Assembly: GCF_000281715.2 (NCBI RefSeq)
Contig: NZ_CP124576.1
Coordinates: 3,755,001 to 3,819,000, forward strand
DNA: 64,000 nt
Direction: 5' to 3'
From: Sphingobium sp. AP49
GTDB taxonomy: Bacteria; Pseudomonadota; Alphaproteobacteria; Sphingomonadales; Sphingomonadaceae
The notes below the pieces were generated by a model. It was not told the origin of the DNA. It did not search any database and saw nothing but the letters and a program-made list of their open reading frames with translations. Of the stretch, positions 26,501 to 34,488 are shown piece by piece. The position numbers and the translations under genes are program-made. How positions within the stretch are numbered: the first letter of the stretch is position 1; each line of letters begins with the position of its first letter.

Positions 26501-27268
26501 CTATTCTCCTTCGGCAATGGCCTCCAGCGCCGCGATGTCGATCATGCGCACGCCACGACGCCCAGGCAGCGCGATCATGCCGAGCCGTTTCAATTCGGTC
26601 ATCTGTCGCGACACTGTCTCGATTGTCAGCCCCAGAATATCGGCGATCTGCTGGCGCGACAAAGGCAACTCGATCACATTCTGGTCGTCAGCCCGCAGAC
26701 GACGGCTCATGTCGATCAGGAATGTCGCTACCTTCTGGCGCGCATTCTTGCGGCCCAGCAGCAGCATCCAGGCCCGGGTGCGGTCCAGATCGTCGAGCGT
26801 CCGCTGCAGCAGGCGATGCTGCAATTCCCCATGCGCCAGCGCAAAGCTGTCGAAGGCGCGTCGTGGAAAAAGACAGAGCCGCGCATCGGTGAGTGCCGTG
26901 ACATTATGCGGCGTCAGCGCGCCAAAGGGCCGACCGATAAAGTCGGAGGCGTAGACGACGCCCACGATCTGCTCGCGCCCATCGCCCGTACATGTCGCAA
27001 GCTTGAGCGTACCTGCAATGACATTGGCAACGACCATGCTGTCATCGCCTTCCCACATCACCGTCTGTCCGGCATGGACCGACACATGTCGCCCGATGCG
27101 ATTGAGCGCCGCGCGATCCGCCTCCGAAAGATCGGCACAGATGGCGCGCGACCGCACCGCGCAATCATCGCATGAACGGCTGGGACAGTTGCGCAGCGTA
27201 GCAGCGGAAAGCGGCACGGCGCCGTCGTCGGATGACGGATTTTGCGCCAGATCAAATAGCATGTCCAT
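26501..27268 (-). CDS. fnr: FNR-type oxygen-responsive Crp-family regulator (255 aa)
   Basis: Transcription factor for low-oxygen genes. The N-terminus carries a cysteine cluster C28, C33, C36 and C44, matching the iron-sulfur ligands of E. coli FNR in spacing. C132 in ARLCLFP corresponds to the fourth ligand, Cys122 of E. coli. A cNMP-like barrel spans about 60-150, and the C-terminal HTH reads SRQQIADILGLTIETVSRQMTEL. An oxygen-labile [4Fe-4S] sensor is therefore expected, unlike cluster-free FixK. It follows fixJ on the same strand with a 65-nt gap that contains an inverted repeat, implying FixJ control. AGGG lies 7 nt upstream of the ATG. Confidence 0.92.
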   Translation of the reverse strand: MDMLFDLAQNPSSDDGAVPLSAATLRNCPSRSCDDCAVRSRAICADLSEADRAALNRIGRHVSVHAGQTVMWEGDDSMVVANVIAGTLKLATCTGDGREQIVGVVYASDFIGRPFGALTPHNVTALTDARLCLFPRRAFDSFALAHGELQHRLLQRTLDDLDRTRAWMLLLGRKNARQKVATFLIDMSRRLRADDQNVIELPLSRQQIADILGLTIETVSRQMTELKRLGMIALPGRRGVRMIDIAALEAIAEGE

Positions 27269-27305
27269 GTGCCCTGCATGGCGCGGGCGTTAGCGCAGAC
27301 CTATC

Positions 27306-27321
27306 CGTAAATATCCTTACG
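27306..27321 (-). promoter_or_regulatory. Inverted repeat upstream of fnr, candidate FixJ site
   Basis: CGTAA (27306-27310) and TTACG (27317-27321) are a perfect inverted repeat with a 6-nt spacer, 38 nt before the fnr start and just after fixJ. Activated FixJ drives fixK/fnr-type genes in other alphaproteobacteria. The exact FixJ consensus in sphingomonads is not known to me. Confidence 0.45.
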
Positions 27322-27333
27322 CGGCATGACGCG

Positions 27334-27945
27334 CTAGGCGATGCCGGCCTGAAACGCGATGCGCAACGCATCCGCCAGGCTTTTCACCTTCAGCTTCTCC
27401 ATCATATGGGCACGGTGAATTTCGACGGTACGGGGGCTGATCCCCATGTCATGGGCCATCGTCTTGTTGGGAAGCCCCCGAACCAGGCCAATCAGCACCT
27501 CCCGCTCCCGATCGGTCAGGATGTTCAGCTGTGCCTGTGCATCCACAGCCTTCCCGCTCGCATCCCGATCGGCCAGAGACTGGCGCTTCGCGGCTTCGAT
27601 ACGGGCCAGCAGTGCGCCCTTCTCGAACGGCTTTGCGATGAAATCACTGGCGCCGGCCTTCATCGCCGACACGGCCATGTCGACATCGCCATGACCGGTC
27701 ATGATGACGACCGGCAACATGATGCCGCGACCGCGCAATTCCCGCTGCACCTCCAGGCCGTCCATGTCCGGCATGCGCACGTCGAGCAGCACGCACCCCG
27801 CCGGCAAGCCCGCCGCTTCCTTCAGAAATTCCACGCCCCCCTCGAACAGGCGGACAGCATAGCCGCTGGTCCGCAGCAGGAAGGACAGCGAACGGCGGAT
27901 CGCCTCGTCATCATCGACGACATAGACGGGATAGGATTGGGTCAT
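27334..27945 (-). CDS. fixJ: FixJ-type response regulator (203 aa)
   Basis: The receiver domain has the acidic pair VVDDDEAIRRSL and the phospho-acceptor D55 in CVLLDVRMPDMDG; the switch lysine is in DFIAKPFEKGAL. The C-terminal LuxR-type HTH reads LTDREREVLIGLVRGLPNKTMA, then ISPRTVEIHRAHMMEKL. It overlaps fixL by 4 nt (ATGA at 27942-27945). Phosphorylated by FixL at low oxygen, it would activate fnr next door. Confidence 0.92.
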   Translation of the reverse strand: MTQSYPVYVVDDDEAIRRSLSFLLRTSGYAVRLFEGGVEFLKEAAGLPAGCVLLDVRMPDMDGLEVQRELRGRGIMLPVVIMTGHGDVDMAVSAMKAGASDFIAKPFEKGALLARIEAAKRQSLADRDASGKAVDAQAQLNILTDREREVLIGLVRGLPNKTMAHDMGISPRTVEIHRAHMMEKLKVKSLADALRIAFQAGIA

Positions 27946-29108
27946 GATTGCGTATCCGGTTTCTGGTCTGCACTATCCAGGGTGAAGTGAAACGCCGCGC
28001 CACCCCATGGCGAGCGGCCGGCCCAGATACGGCCGCCCTGCCCCTCTACGATGGTCTGGCTGATCGACAGGCCCAGCCCCATGCCCTGCGCCTTGGTCGT
28101 GGCAAAGGGCGTGAACAAGGTCCGCGACATGTCGGGGTCCAGGCCCGGCCCGCTGTCGGCGATCACTACCTCCACCCGGCCCGCGTCGTCGGTCGTCGCA
28201 CTCAGATGCAGGATGCGGGCAGGCTGCGCACGCATCGCCTCGATCGCATTCTTGACCAGATTGATGATGACCTGCTGCAACTGGATGCGGTTGATCAACA
28301 CCTTGTCGATATTCGGATCGACCCGGATGTCCATGTCGATCCCCCGGCTGTCCACCCCGATGAAGGCCAGCGCAGCGCCCTCCGCCAGCACATCGCGCAA
28401 AGTCTCAGGCTCGCGCAGCGCCTCGCCGCGCCGGATGAATTCCCGCAGCGAGCGGATGATCCCGCCCGCGCGCAACGCCTGCGCCGCGCTTTCGCTCATC
28501 GCCTCGCGCAGCATCTCGCGGTCGACCGGGCCGTCAGTGTCGAGCAGATCCCGCCCCGCCTCCATATAATTGGCGATCGCGGTCAGCGGCTGGTTCAGTT
28601 CGTGTGCCAGCGTCGTGGCCAGCGTCCCCATCGCCGTCACCCGGCTGGCATGGGCCAGTTCGACCTGCAGATCCGCCACCCGGCGCTCAGTCTGCTGCCG
28701 TTCGGTGAGATCACGGATGAACCCGGTGAACAATTGCCGCGCCTCATCGTCCACCACCCCGACCGACAATTCGATGGGAAATGTCGATCCGTCACGGCGG
28801 CGGGCGCTGGTCAGCCTGCCAGTGCCGATAATCCGCTTTTCCCGGGTTCGCAGATAATGATCGATGTAGCCGTCATGCCGTTCCCGATCCGGCGAGGGCA
28901 TCAGCATCGAGACATTTTCGCCCAGTACATCGCTTTCGGCATATTGGAACATACGCTGGGCCGCCGCGCCAAAGGACACGATGCGCCCGCGTCCATCGAT
29001 CACGATCAGGGCATCGGGTACCGTGGCCAGGATCGATCCCAGCAACGCCTGCTCCAGGCTGTGCGCCCGAGCGCTCAGGCCCTCGGTATCATCGTCAGCA
29101 ACCGCCAT
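27942..29108 (-). CDS. fixL: FixL-type oxygen-sensing PAS histidine kinase (388 aa)
   Basis: One PAS domain at about residues 25-140 carries the heme-PAS signature of FixL: H78 in RERHDGYIDHYL (probable proximal iron ligand) and R98 in KRIIGTGRLT (probable distal arginine). It is followed by a HisKA domain with the phospho-acceptor H169 (TTLAHELNQPLTA) and an ATPase domain with NLVKNAIEAM and GMGLGLSISQTIVEGQGG. No membrane helix is seen, so it is a soluble sensor. I chose the ATG at 29108, preceded by CAGGGAGGCAGC; the frame extends upstream to 29183 without a comparable ribosome site. Confidence 0.92.
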   Translation of the reverse strand: MAVADDDTEGLSARAHSLEQALLGSILATVPDALIVIDGRGRIVSFGAAAQRMFQYAESDVLGENVSMLMPSPDRERHDGYIDHYLRTREKRIIGTGRLTSARRRDGSTFPIELSVGVVDDEARQLFTGFIRDLTERQQTERRVADLQVELAHASRVTAMGTLATTLAHELNQPLTAIANYMEAGRDLLDTDGPVDREMLREAMSESAAQALRAGGIIRSLREFIRRGEALREPETLRDVLAEGAALAFIGVDSRGIDMDIRVDPNIDKVLINRIQLQQVIINLVKNAIEAMRAQPARILHLSATTDDAGRVEVVIADSGPGLDPDMSRTLFTPFATTKAQGMGLGLSISQTIVEGQGGRIWAGRSPWGGAAFHFTLDSADQKPDTQS

Positions 29109-29214
29109 GCTGCCTCCCTGCAGATCGTCATGGATCATAGGCCAAAAAAGCGCGCCCTGCCCTTCATGCACCGTGTAAACCAACCCTAGAAAGTCGCCAT
29201 TGGCCCTCTCTATC

Positions 29215-29226
29215 AGGAATAGTCCT
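29215..29226. promoter_or_regulatory. Short palindrome in the divergent fixL / 29264 intergenic region
   Basis: AGGA-ATAG-TCCT forms a small inverted repeat and is followed by TTAT. Its core AATAGTCCTTA resembles AATATCCTTA in the candidate FixJ site at 27306. The 155-nt gap between fixL and the gene at 29264 holds no other clear signal. Confidence 0.3.
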
Positions 29227-29263
29227 TATTTCTTCGCGCATCTGAAAAGAGAAGAAGCAAGGG

Positions 29264-29626
29264 ATGAACTGGACAAGGATACGCCTCGAGCTGGCCCGCA
29301 CCGACGATTTCCCCAGAGGATCGGCGGCGCGCAGCTATGTTCTGCGCCTCCCCCTCAAGGCTGATGGGCTGATCGACGAACAGGAATATCGGCGGCATCC
29401 CGAATTGGCGACCGTCGGCCGCTTCTGGTCCAATGAACCGGATCGGCACGGTTGCCTGCTGCACAGACGGGAAGGCTGGATATTCGCCTACCGCCCCGAT
29501 GGGCAGAACAGCGAACGCATTGCCCATCTGACACAGGATGTCATCCGCGCGGGCCGCTTTCTGACCCTTACCGGGTCTGACGGCACCCAATTCCCATTGC
29601 TGATAAAATCCCTCGCCCCCGCCTGA
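29264..29626 (+). CDS. Conserved hypothetical protein (120 aa) beside fixL
   Basis: I do not recognise a named family. The protein is soluble and basic, with the sequence VLRLPLKADGLIDEQEYRRHPEL, followed by RFWSNEPDRHGCLLHRREGWIFAYRP, suggesting a small alpha/beta protein. It lies 16 nt before a GNAT gene on the same strand, so the two likely form an operon divergent from fixLJ-fnr. A GAAGCAAGGG segment lies just before the ATG at 29264. A low-oxygen role is inferred only from the neighbours. Confidence 0.75.
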   Translation: MNWTRIRLELARTDDFPRGSAARSYVLRLPLKADGLIDEQEYRRHPELATVGRFWSNEPDRHGCLLHRREGWIFAYRPDGQNSERIAHLTQDVIRAGRFLTLTGSDGTQFPLLIKSLAPA

Positions 29627-29642
29627 ACGAAAGGAATATGCG

Positions 29643-30140
29643 ATGACATCTCTCGAAACCCGCACCGGCTTGCACTTTGATGTGCGTTCCGCAACGCCCG
29701 CCGATACCGATGCCGTCATCAGTTTCTTCGCCAGGGTATCGGACGAAGACCGGCGTTTTCGATTTCTCTCTTCGGTTCAGAACCTGAGCAAGGCGCATGC
29801 CCAGGTGATCACCGATTTCACCCCGCAGCGTCGCGAAACCTTTCTCGCCTTCCTGCCCGGGACCGATGCGATCATCGCCGCCGCCACGCTGGCCGCGGAT
29901 TCGCAAGGGGACAGTGCCGAAGTCGCGATCTCGATCGACGCGGACTATAAGGGACGCGGCATCGGCTGGACCCTGCTCGACCATGCCGCCGCCGTCGCCC
30001 AACAATGGGGGGTGCGCAAACTGCGGTCGATCGAGAGTCGCGAAAATCATGCCGCGATCGCATTGGAGCGCGAACAGGGTTTTTCCGTCAGCGCGATCGA
30101 GGATGATCCCACATTGCTGCTGCTCGAACGCCAGTTCTAA
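29643..30140 (+). CDS. GNAT-family N-acetyltransferase (165 aa)
   Basis: The acetyl-CoA binding motif A is visible as VAISIDADYKGRGIGWTLLDHA (about residues 95-117), with the GRGIG loop that holds the pyrophosphate. The N-terminus has the typical RSATPADTDAVISFF start of GNAT folds. The substrate is unknown; many such single-domain enzymes acetylate proteins or small amines. It follows the 29264 gene and ends before a strong inverted repeat shared with convergent ompW. Confidence 0.88.
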   Translation: MTSLETRTGLHFDVRSATPADTDAVISFFARVSDEDRRFRFLSSVQNLSKAHAQVITDFTPQRRETFLAFLPGTDAIIAAATLAADSQGDSAEVAISIDADYKGRGIGWTLLDHAAAVAQQWGVRKLRSIESRENHAAIALEREQGFSVSAIEDDPTLLLLERQF

Positions 30141-30174
30141 AACCGCCTTCGGCACAGCGGCCCCATCACCATGC

Positions 30175-30208
30175 GATGGGGATGGCGCCTTTCGGTGCCA
30201 CCCCCATC
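30175..30208. terminator. Bidirectional terminator-like hairpin between GNAT and OmpW genes
   Basis: A 15-bp stem (30175-30189 with 30194-30208) with two wobble pairs and a TTTC loop sits in the 75-nt gap between the two convergent genes. No long T-run follows on either strand. Confidence 0.55.
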
Positions 30209-30215
30209 GCCCACA

Positions 30216-30878
30216 TCAAAAGCGCATACCGACGCCAACGCCAAAGACCAGCGGATCGAGGTCGATCTTGACCTTCTGCACCCCGGCAGCGCTGGTCGAC
30301 AGCCGCGCCGTCGTATCGATGTCGATATATTTGACGTCCAGGTTCAGGAACAGCTTGTCGGTCAGATCGATGTCGATGCCGGCCTGCGCCGCCCAACCGA
30401 AACTGTCGGACATATGGACTTTGGTCTTGCCGACCGCATCTTCCAGCGCGTTCGACGCATTCTCGTTGTAGAATAGCGTATAGTTGACGCCGGCGCCGAC
30501 ATAGGGACGCACCTTGCCTTCCGGCAGGAAATGATATTGCGCGGTCAGCGTCGGCGGCAGCACCCAGGTCGATGCCAGCTTGCCGATGCTTCCGGTCGTA
30601 CCGCTCCGTCCGCTGGCGTTATGCTTGGTCGTCGCCGCGATCAGTTCAAACCCGATATGATCGGTTGCCATATAGGTGAAATCGATCTCGGGCATGACGG
30701 CATTGTCGACCCCGACCTTCTCGCCCGGAAAACCCGGCAGAACGCTGCCGCTCTTCTCATTGGGCGCAACGAGAATGCTGCGCAGACGGATCAGTACGTC
30801 GCCCTGCTTCGCCTGGGCCGGCGAAGCCAGCGCCGCGATCGCCACGGCGCCGCCGAGCAGGATGGTCTTCATGGTCAT
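30216..30878 (-). CDS. OmpW-family outer-membrane protein (220 aa)
   Basis: An eight-stranded beta-barrel porin of the OmpW/AlkL family that lets small hydrophobic molecules pass the outer membrane. The signal peptide reads MTMKTILLGGAVAIAALASPAQA. Family features include VLIRLRSILVAPNE, VMPEIDFTYMATDHIGFELIA, TAQYHFLPEGKVRPYVGAGVNYTLF and a C-terminal phenylalanine (VGVGMRF). The ATG at 30878 has AAGGAGA 8 nt upstream; the much longer frame to 31259 is hemN shadow. It diverges from hemN across a region with two FNR-like boxes, and OmpW genes are often induced without oxygen. Confidence 0.9.
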   Translation of the reverse strand: MTMKTILLGGAVAIAALASPAQAKQGDVLIRLRSILVAPNEKSGSVLPGFPGEKVGVDNAVMPEIDFTYMATDHIGFELIAATTKHNASGRSGTTGSIGKLASTWVLPPTLTAQYHFLPEGKVRPYVGAGVNYTLFYNENASNALEDAVGKTKVHMSDSFGWAAQAGIDIDLTDKLFLNLDVKYIDIDTTARLSTSAAGVQKVKIDLDPLVFGVGVGMRF

Positions 30879-30966
30879 TGCGTGTCTCCTTCCCTTCCGG
30901 ATGCCCCCGGGGGCGACGCCCTGGGGACTGGTGACGCGCTTTTGATGCGGGCTGCGGCATACGGCA

Positions 30967-31002
30967 TTGATCCCGCGCAAGGTGGAATTTGACATGGCGC
31001 AA
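30967..31002. promoter_or_regulatory. Two FNR/FixK-like boxes between ompW and hemN
   Basis: TTGATCCCGCGCAA (30967-30980) and TTGACATGGCGCAA (30989-31002) each match the FNR/FixK pattern TTGAY-N4-RTCAA at 8-9 of 10 positions. Their centres are 22 bp apart, about two helical turns. They lie 36-71 nt before the hemN start and about 90-125 nt before the ompW start, suiting activation of either gene at low oxygen by the FNR encoded at 26501. Confidence 0.55.
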
Positions 31003-31037
31003 TGCCACCCGCGATGCCAGCTGCGATCAGGACGGTC

Positions 31038-32345
31038 ATGTGGACCTATTATCCCGATCTGCTCGCCCAGCCGGTGCCCCGCTATACCAGCTATCCCACA
31101 GCTGCGCAGTTCACTGCCGATGTCGGCGCGACCGACATGGCCAGCCGGCTTGACACATTGGATGCCGGGGCGTCCCTCTCCCTCTATGTCCACATTCCCT
31201 ATTGCCATGACATCTGCTGGTATTGTGGCTGCAATACCGGCGCCGCGAACCGCAGCCACCGGCTGTCAGCCTATGTCGAGGCGCTGGAACAGGAGATCGC
31301 CCTGGTCGCAACACGGCTGGGCGGGCGTGGTCGGGCAAGACGCATCGCCTTTGGTGGCGGCAGCCCCAATTCGTTGCCGCTCGTGGATTTCATCCGCCTG
31401 CTGCAGCAACTGCTTTTGTGCTTCGACGTCCATGACGCGGAGATTTCGGTAGAGCTTGACCCGCGCAGGCTGGATCATCAGTGGATCGCGACTTTGGCGG
31501 CTATGGGCGTCGATCGCGTCAATCTGGGCGTGCAGACCTTCAGCCCCCATGTTCAGGCGCGCATCGGCCGCATTCAGCCGTTGGGCATGGTCGAACGCGC
31601 TGTCGACGGTCTGGCTCAGGCCGGTATCACGACCGGTTTTGACCTGATGTATGGGCTGCCGGGGCAAGGCATGGACGATCTGGCCGCCACGCTGGACATG
31701 GCGATCCGCATGGCGCCCGCCCGGATCGCGCTGTTCGGCTACGCCCATATGCCGCGCTTGCTGTCGCGCCAGCGCAGGATCCCGGCCAATGACCTGCCCG
31801 GCCAGGCCGCCCGCTTCGCCATGGCAGCCCATGGCTATCAGCGCCTGACCCGGGCCGGCTATCGCGCAATCGGCTTCGATCATTTCGCGCTGGCCGACGA
31901 TTCCCTGGCTCAGGCGGCAGGCGAAGGTCGCCTTCATCGCAATTTCCAGGGCTTCACCGACGACGACGCCGATGCGCTGATCGGCCTGGGAGCGAGCGCC
32001 ATCAGCCAGTTTCCCGACCTCATCGTGCAGAATGAAAAACAGTCCGGCCCCTACCGGACACTGGCAGTCGCCGGACATTTGCCCGCAGCGCGCGGCGCCG
32101 TGCGTACCCCACAGGACAGGCAGCGCGCCGATATCATCCAGTCTCTGCTGTGCACCGGCCAGGCTTCGATCGGCGCCACAACGGGCTGGCCGGATCTCGC
32201 CATGTTCGAGGCCCGTAATCTGGTGCATGTCGAGTCGGGCCAGATCAGGCTGACGGAACGCGCCTTGCCCTACGCAAGGGTCATCGCCGCTAGGTTCGAC
32301 GCCTATCTGCAGCCGCAGGAAAAGCGGTTCAGCAATGCGATCTAG
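31038..32345 (+). CDS. hemN: Oxygen-independent coproporphyrinogen III oxidase HemN (435 aa)
   Basis: Radical-SAM enzyme that decarboxylates coproporphyrinogen III for heme synthesis when oxygen is scarce. The start MWTYYPDLLAQPVPRYTSYPTA is typical, and the cluster motif is C56-x3-C60-x2-C63-x-C65 (PYCHDICWYCGC). Other family blocks are FGGGSPNSLP, VELDPRRLD, VNLGVQTF and IGFDHFALADD. I chose the ATG at 31038 (GGACGG upstream) because the ATG at 31002 lies inside a candidate FNR box. Its stop codon shares the CTAG tetranucleotide with the stop of the convergent kinase gene. Confidence 0.94.
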   Translation: MWTYYPDLLAQPVPRYTSYPTAAQFTADVGATDMASRLDTLDAGASLSLYVHIPYCHDICWYCGCNTGAANRSHRLSAYVEALEQEIALVATRLGGRGRARRIAFGGGSPNSLPLVDFIRLLQQLLLCFDVHDAEISVELDPRRLDHQWIATLAAMGVDRVNLGVQTFSPHVQARIGRIQPLGMVERAVDGLAQAGITTGFDLMYGLPGQGMDDLAATLDMAIRMAPARIALFGYAHMPRLLSRQRRIPANDLPGQAARFAMAAHGYQRLTRAGYRAIGFDHFALADDSLAQAAGEGRLHRNFQGFTDDDADALIGLGASAISQFPDLIVQNEKQSGPYRTLAVAGHLPAARGAVRTPQDRQRADIIQSLLCTGQASIGATTGWPDLAMFEARNLVHVESGQIRLTERALPYARVIAARFDAYLQPQEKRFSNAI

Positions 32346-33739
32346 ACGGCCTGTTTCTGCCGATCCGCGCCCTCGAACCGTACCGATATGCGTGTCCCCG
32401 GATTGCCCGGCGCAATGGCCAAGCTGGCGCCCATGCGCGATGCAGCCGACTGGACGATCGCCAGGCCAAGGCCGGTGCCATCCGGCCCGGACAGCCCTGC
32501 GGCCCTGAAAAAGCGCTCAAATACCCTGTCCTGATGTTCCGGGGCGATGCCCGGACCATCATCGCTGACGATCAACAACATGGCGTCCCCGTCCCGGGCA
32601 AGCGTGACCGCCACGGTACCACCCGGCTGATTGTAGCGAATGCCATTGTCGATCAGATTGGCCAATATCTCGAAGATCAGCGTGCGATGGGCCTCGACCC
32701 GATAATTCTCCTCCTCGGCCGCATCCAGAGTCAGTTCGACCTGCGCATGGATCGCCTGATTGATCAGCCGGCCGATCACCGCCCGGCTGACCTCCTTGAG
32801 GTCGACCATCTCGGTCGGTGGCGATACGCCGCTTTCCTCGGCCCGGGCGAGCGCCAGCAACTGGGTCACCAGCCGTTCCAGCCGCAGCACCGCGTCGGAT
32901 ATCTCGTCCATCGCCTGGGACGAACCCCGCCGTGCCAGCTCGATCTGGACCTTGAGCACCGACAAGGGCGTACGCATCTGGTGTGACGCATCCGCCGTGA
33001 AGCGCCGTACACCACCCGTCGCCCGATCAAGCTGCCCCAGCAACCGGTTGAATGCGCTGGCCAGCGGCTGCAGTTCGCTGGGCAATGGCCCGGTGTCGAG
33101 CGCGGAAAAATCGGGGCGTGCGCGGATGTCGCGGACTTCGACCGCGCGGCGCAGACGCACGAGCGGCCGCAGGCTCCATCCAAGCGCCGGGCGCAGCAAC
33201 AAAATGGCCACGCCCACCAGGGTCAGTTCCCCGATCAACAGGCCGACCATCAACCGGTTGGCAAGCGCCCGACGGTTATCCAGCGTCTCGGCCACCTGCA
33301 CGATGACCGGCTGGTTGATCCGCGGCAGGCTGCGCCGGACCTCACCGATCCGGATGTCCTGTTCACGATAGCGAGCAAAGCGGAAACGGGGCTGGTCGAC
33401 CTGCAGCGTCACCGGATCGGGCGCGGGCAGGTCCGCATATCCGGTCAGCAGCGCGCTGCCAACCGCGACCCGATAATAGACATTGTCGCGCTCGCTATTC
33501 TCCAGCATGCCAAAGGCAGCGGGCGGAAGGTCGAGCGTCACCTCTCCCCGCTCCACCTGCACGGTTTCCGCGATCGCGCCCAGGGCGCCGCCCAGAACCC
33601 GGTCATTCGTCCGGCGGACCACATCGGAAATCAGCGTCGCGCCCCCGATGCCGATGATCGCCGCCGCCCCCAGCAATGGTCCCAGCATGGCCGCCAGCAA
33701 GCGGGTGCGCAGGGCAATGGCACGACCTTCACTTGGCAT
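32342..33739 (-). CDS. TctE-like membrane sensor histidine kinase (465 aa)
   Basis: Two membrane helices (about residues 12-36 and 162-183) flank a periplasmic sensor domain. A HAMP linker, HisKA with the phospho-acceptor H253 (DASHQMRTPLSVL) and HATPase with NLIDNGIRYNQPGG and GTGLGLAIV follow. The layout fits TctE/QseC-type sensors of carboxylates. The ATG at 33739 overlaps the end of the regulator gene by 11 nt, so both are co-translated. The next genes across the divergent promoter encode a solute-binding protein, a porin and a CitMHS citrate carrier, so citrate or a related acid is the likely signal. Confidence 0.88.
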   Translation of the reverse strand: MPSEGRAIALRTRLLAAMLGPLLGAAAIIGIGGATLISDVVRRTNDRVLGGALGAIAETVQVERGEVTLDLPPAAFGMLENSERDNVYYRVAVGSALLTGYADLPAPDPVTLQVDQPRFRFARYREQDIRIGEVRRSLPRINQPVIVQVAETLDNRRALANRLMVGLLIGELTLVGVAILLLRPALGWSLRPLVRLRRAVEVRDIRARPDFSALDTGPLPSELQPLASAFNRLLGQLDRATGGVRRFTADASHQMRTPLSVLKVQIELARRGSSQAMDEISDAVLRLERLVTQLLALARAEESGVSPPTEMVDLKEVSRAVIGRLINQAIHAQVELTLDAAEEENYRVEAHRTLIFEILANLIDNGIRYNQPGGTVAVTLARDGDAMLLIVSDDGPGIAPEHQDRVFERFFRAAGLSGPDGTGLGLAIVQSAASRMGASLAIAPGNPGTRISVRFEGADRQKQAV

Positions 33740-34472
33740 CGAGCATATAGCCCACGCCGCGCACCGTGCGAATGCCCGGACCATCAGGAGCCAGCTTGCC
33801 GCGCAGGCGGGTCACATGCACCTCGATCGCATTGCCGCCGACCGGTTCATCAAAGCCGAAGACCTCGCCGATCAACAATTCGCGCGGCACCACCTGCCCC
33901 GCCCGCGTGGCCAGCGCCTCCAGCACCGCCAGTTCGCGCCGCCGCAGATCAAGCGACCGCCCGGCCACATCGGCCGTGCCGGTAGAACGGTTGACGGTCA
34001 GGGTACCGACGATGATTTCCGGCGTCGGATCACCGCCGCGGCGACGACCAAGTGCCCGCACCCGCGCTTCCAGTTCCTCCGGCTCGAACGGCTTGCGCAG
34101 ATAATCGTCGGCGCCCAGGTCCAGTCCGCGCACCCGGTCATCCAGCGCGTCGCGCGCCGTCAGCATCAGGACCGGTACCTTTTCCCCCCGCCGGCGCAGT
34201 TCCGCCAGCACGGTGAAACCATCGATATCGGGCAGACCGACATCCAGGATCACCAGCGCATAGGGTTCGCTGCCGACGATAGCCAGCGCATCCTCGCCGG
34301 TGACGACATGGTCAATCGCATGCCCTCCCGCTCGCAGAAGGGCTGCAATGCTGCGGGCAAGCGCCGCGTCATCCTCGATCATCAAAATCCGAATAGGGCA
34401 CCCGATGCTGAAAGGTTGATGACAGCTTGGCTTCGTAACTGACGCTCCTAATCCGACGGAAGAACGGAACAT
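33729..34472 (-). CDS. TctD-like OmpR-family response regulator (start uncertain)
   Basis: The receiver domain begins RILMIEDDAALARS, with the phospho-acceptor Asp in LVILDVGLPDIDGFTV and the switch Lys in DYLRKPFEP. The winged-helix output ends VHVTRLRGKLAPDGPGIRTVRGVGYML. The only in-frame ATG ahead of the receiver is at 34472; it has no ribosome site and would place the start 16 nt from that of the divergent gene. An unusual start (ATT near 34391) or an internal one may be used, so the first about 27 residues are doubtful. It should regulate the transport genes at 34489-39442. Confidence 0.85.
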   Translation of the reverse strand: MFRSSVGLGASVTKPSCHQPFSIGCPIRILMIEDDAALARSIAALLRAGGHAIDHVVTGEDALAIVGSEPYALVILDVGLPDIDGFTVLAELRRRGEKVPVLMLTARDALDDRVRGLDLGADDYLRKPFEPEELEARVRALGRRRGGDPTPEIIVGTLTVNRSTGTADVAGRSLDLRRRELAVLEALATRAGQVVPRELLIGEVFGFDEPVGGNAIEVHVTRLRGKLAPDGPGIRTVRGVGYMLDAK

Positions 34473-34488
34473 GCGAGGAGCAGGGTCG

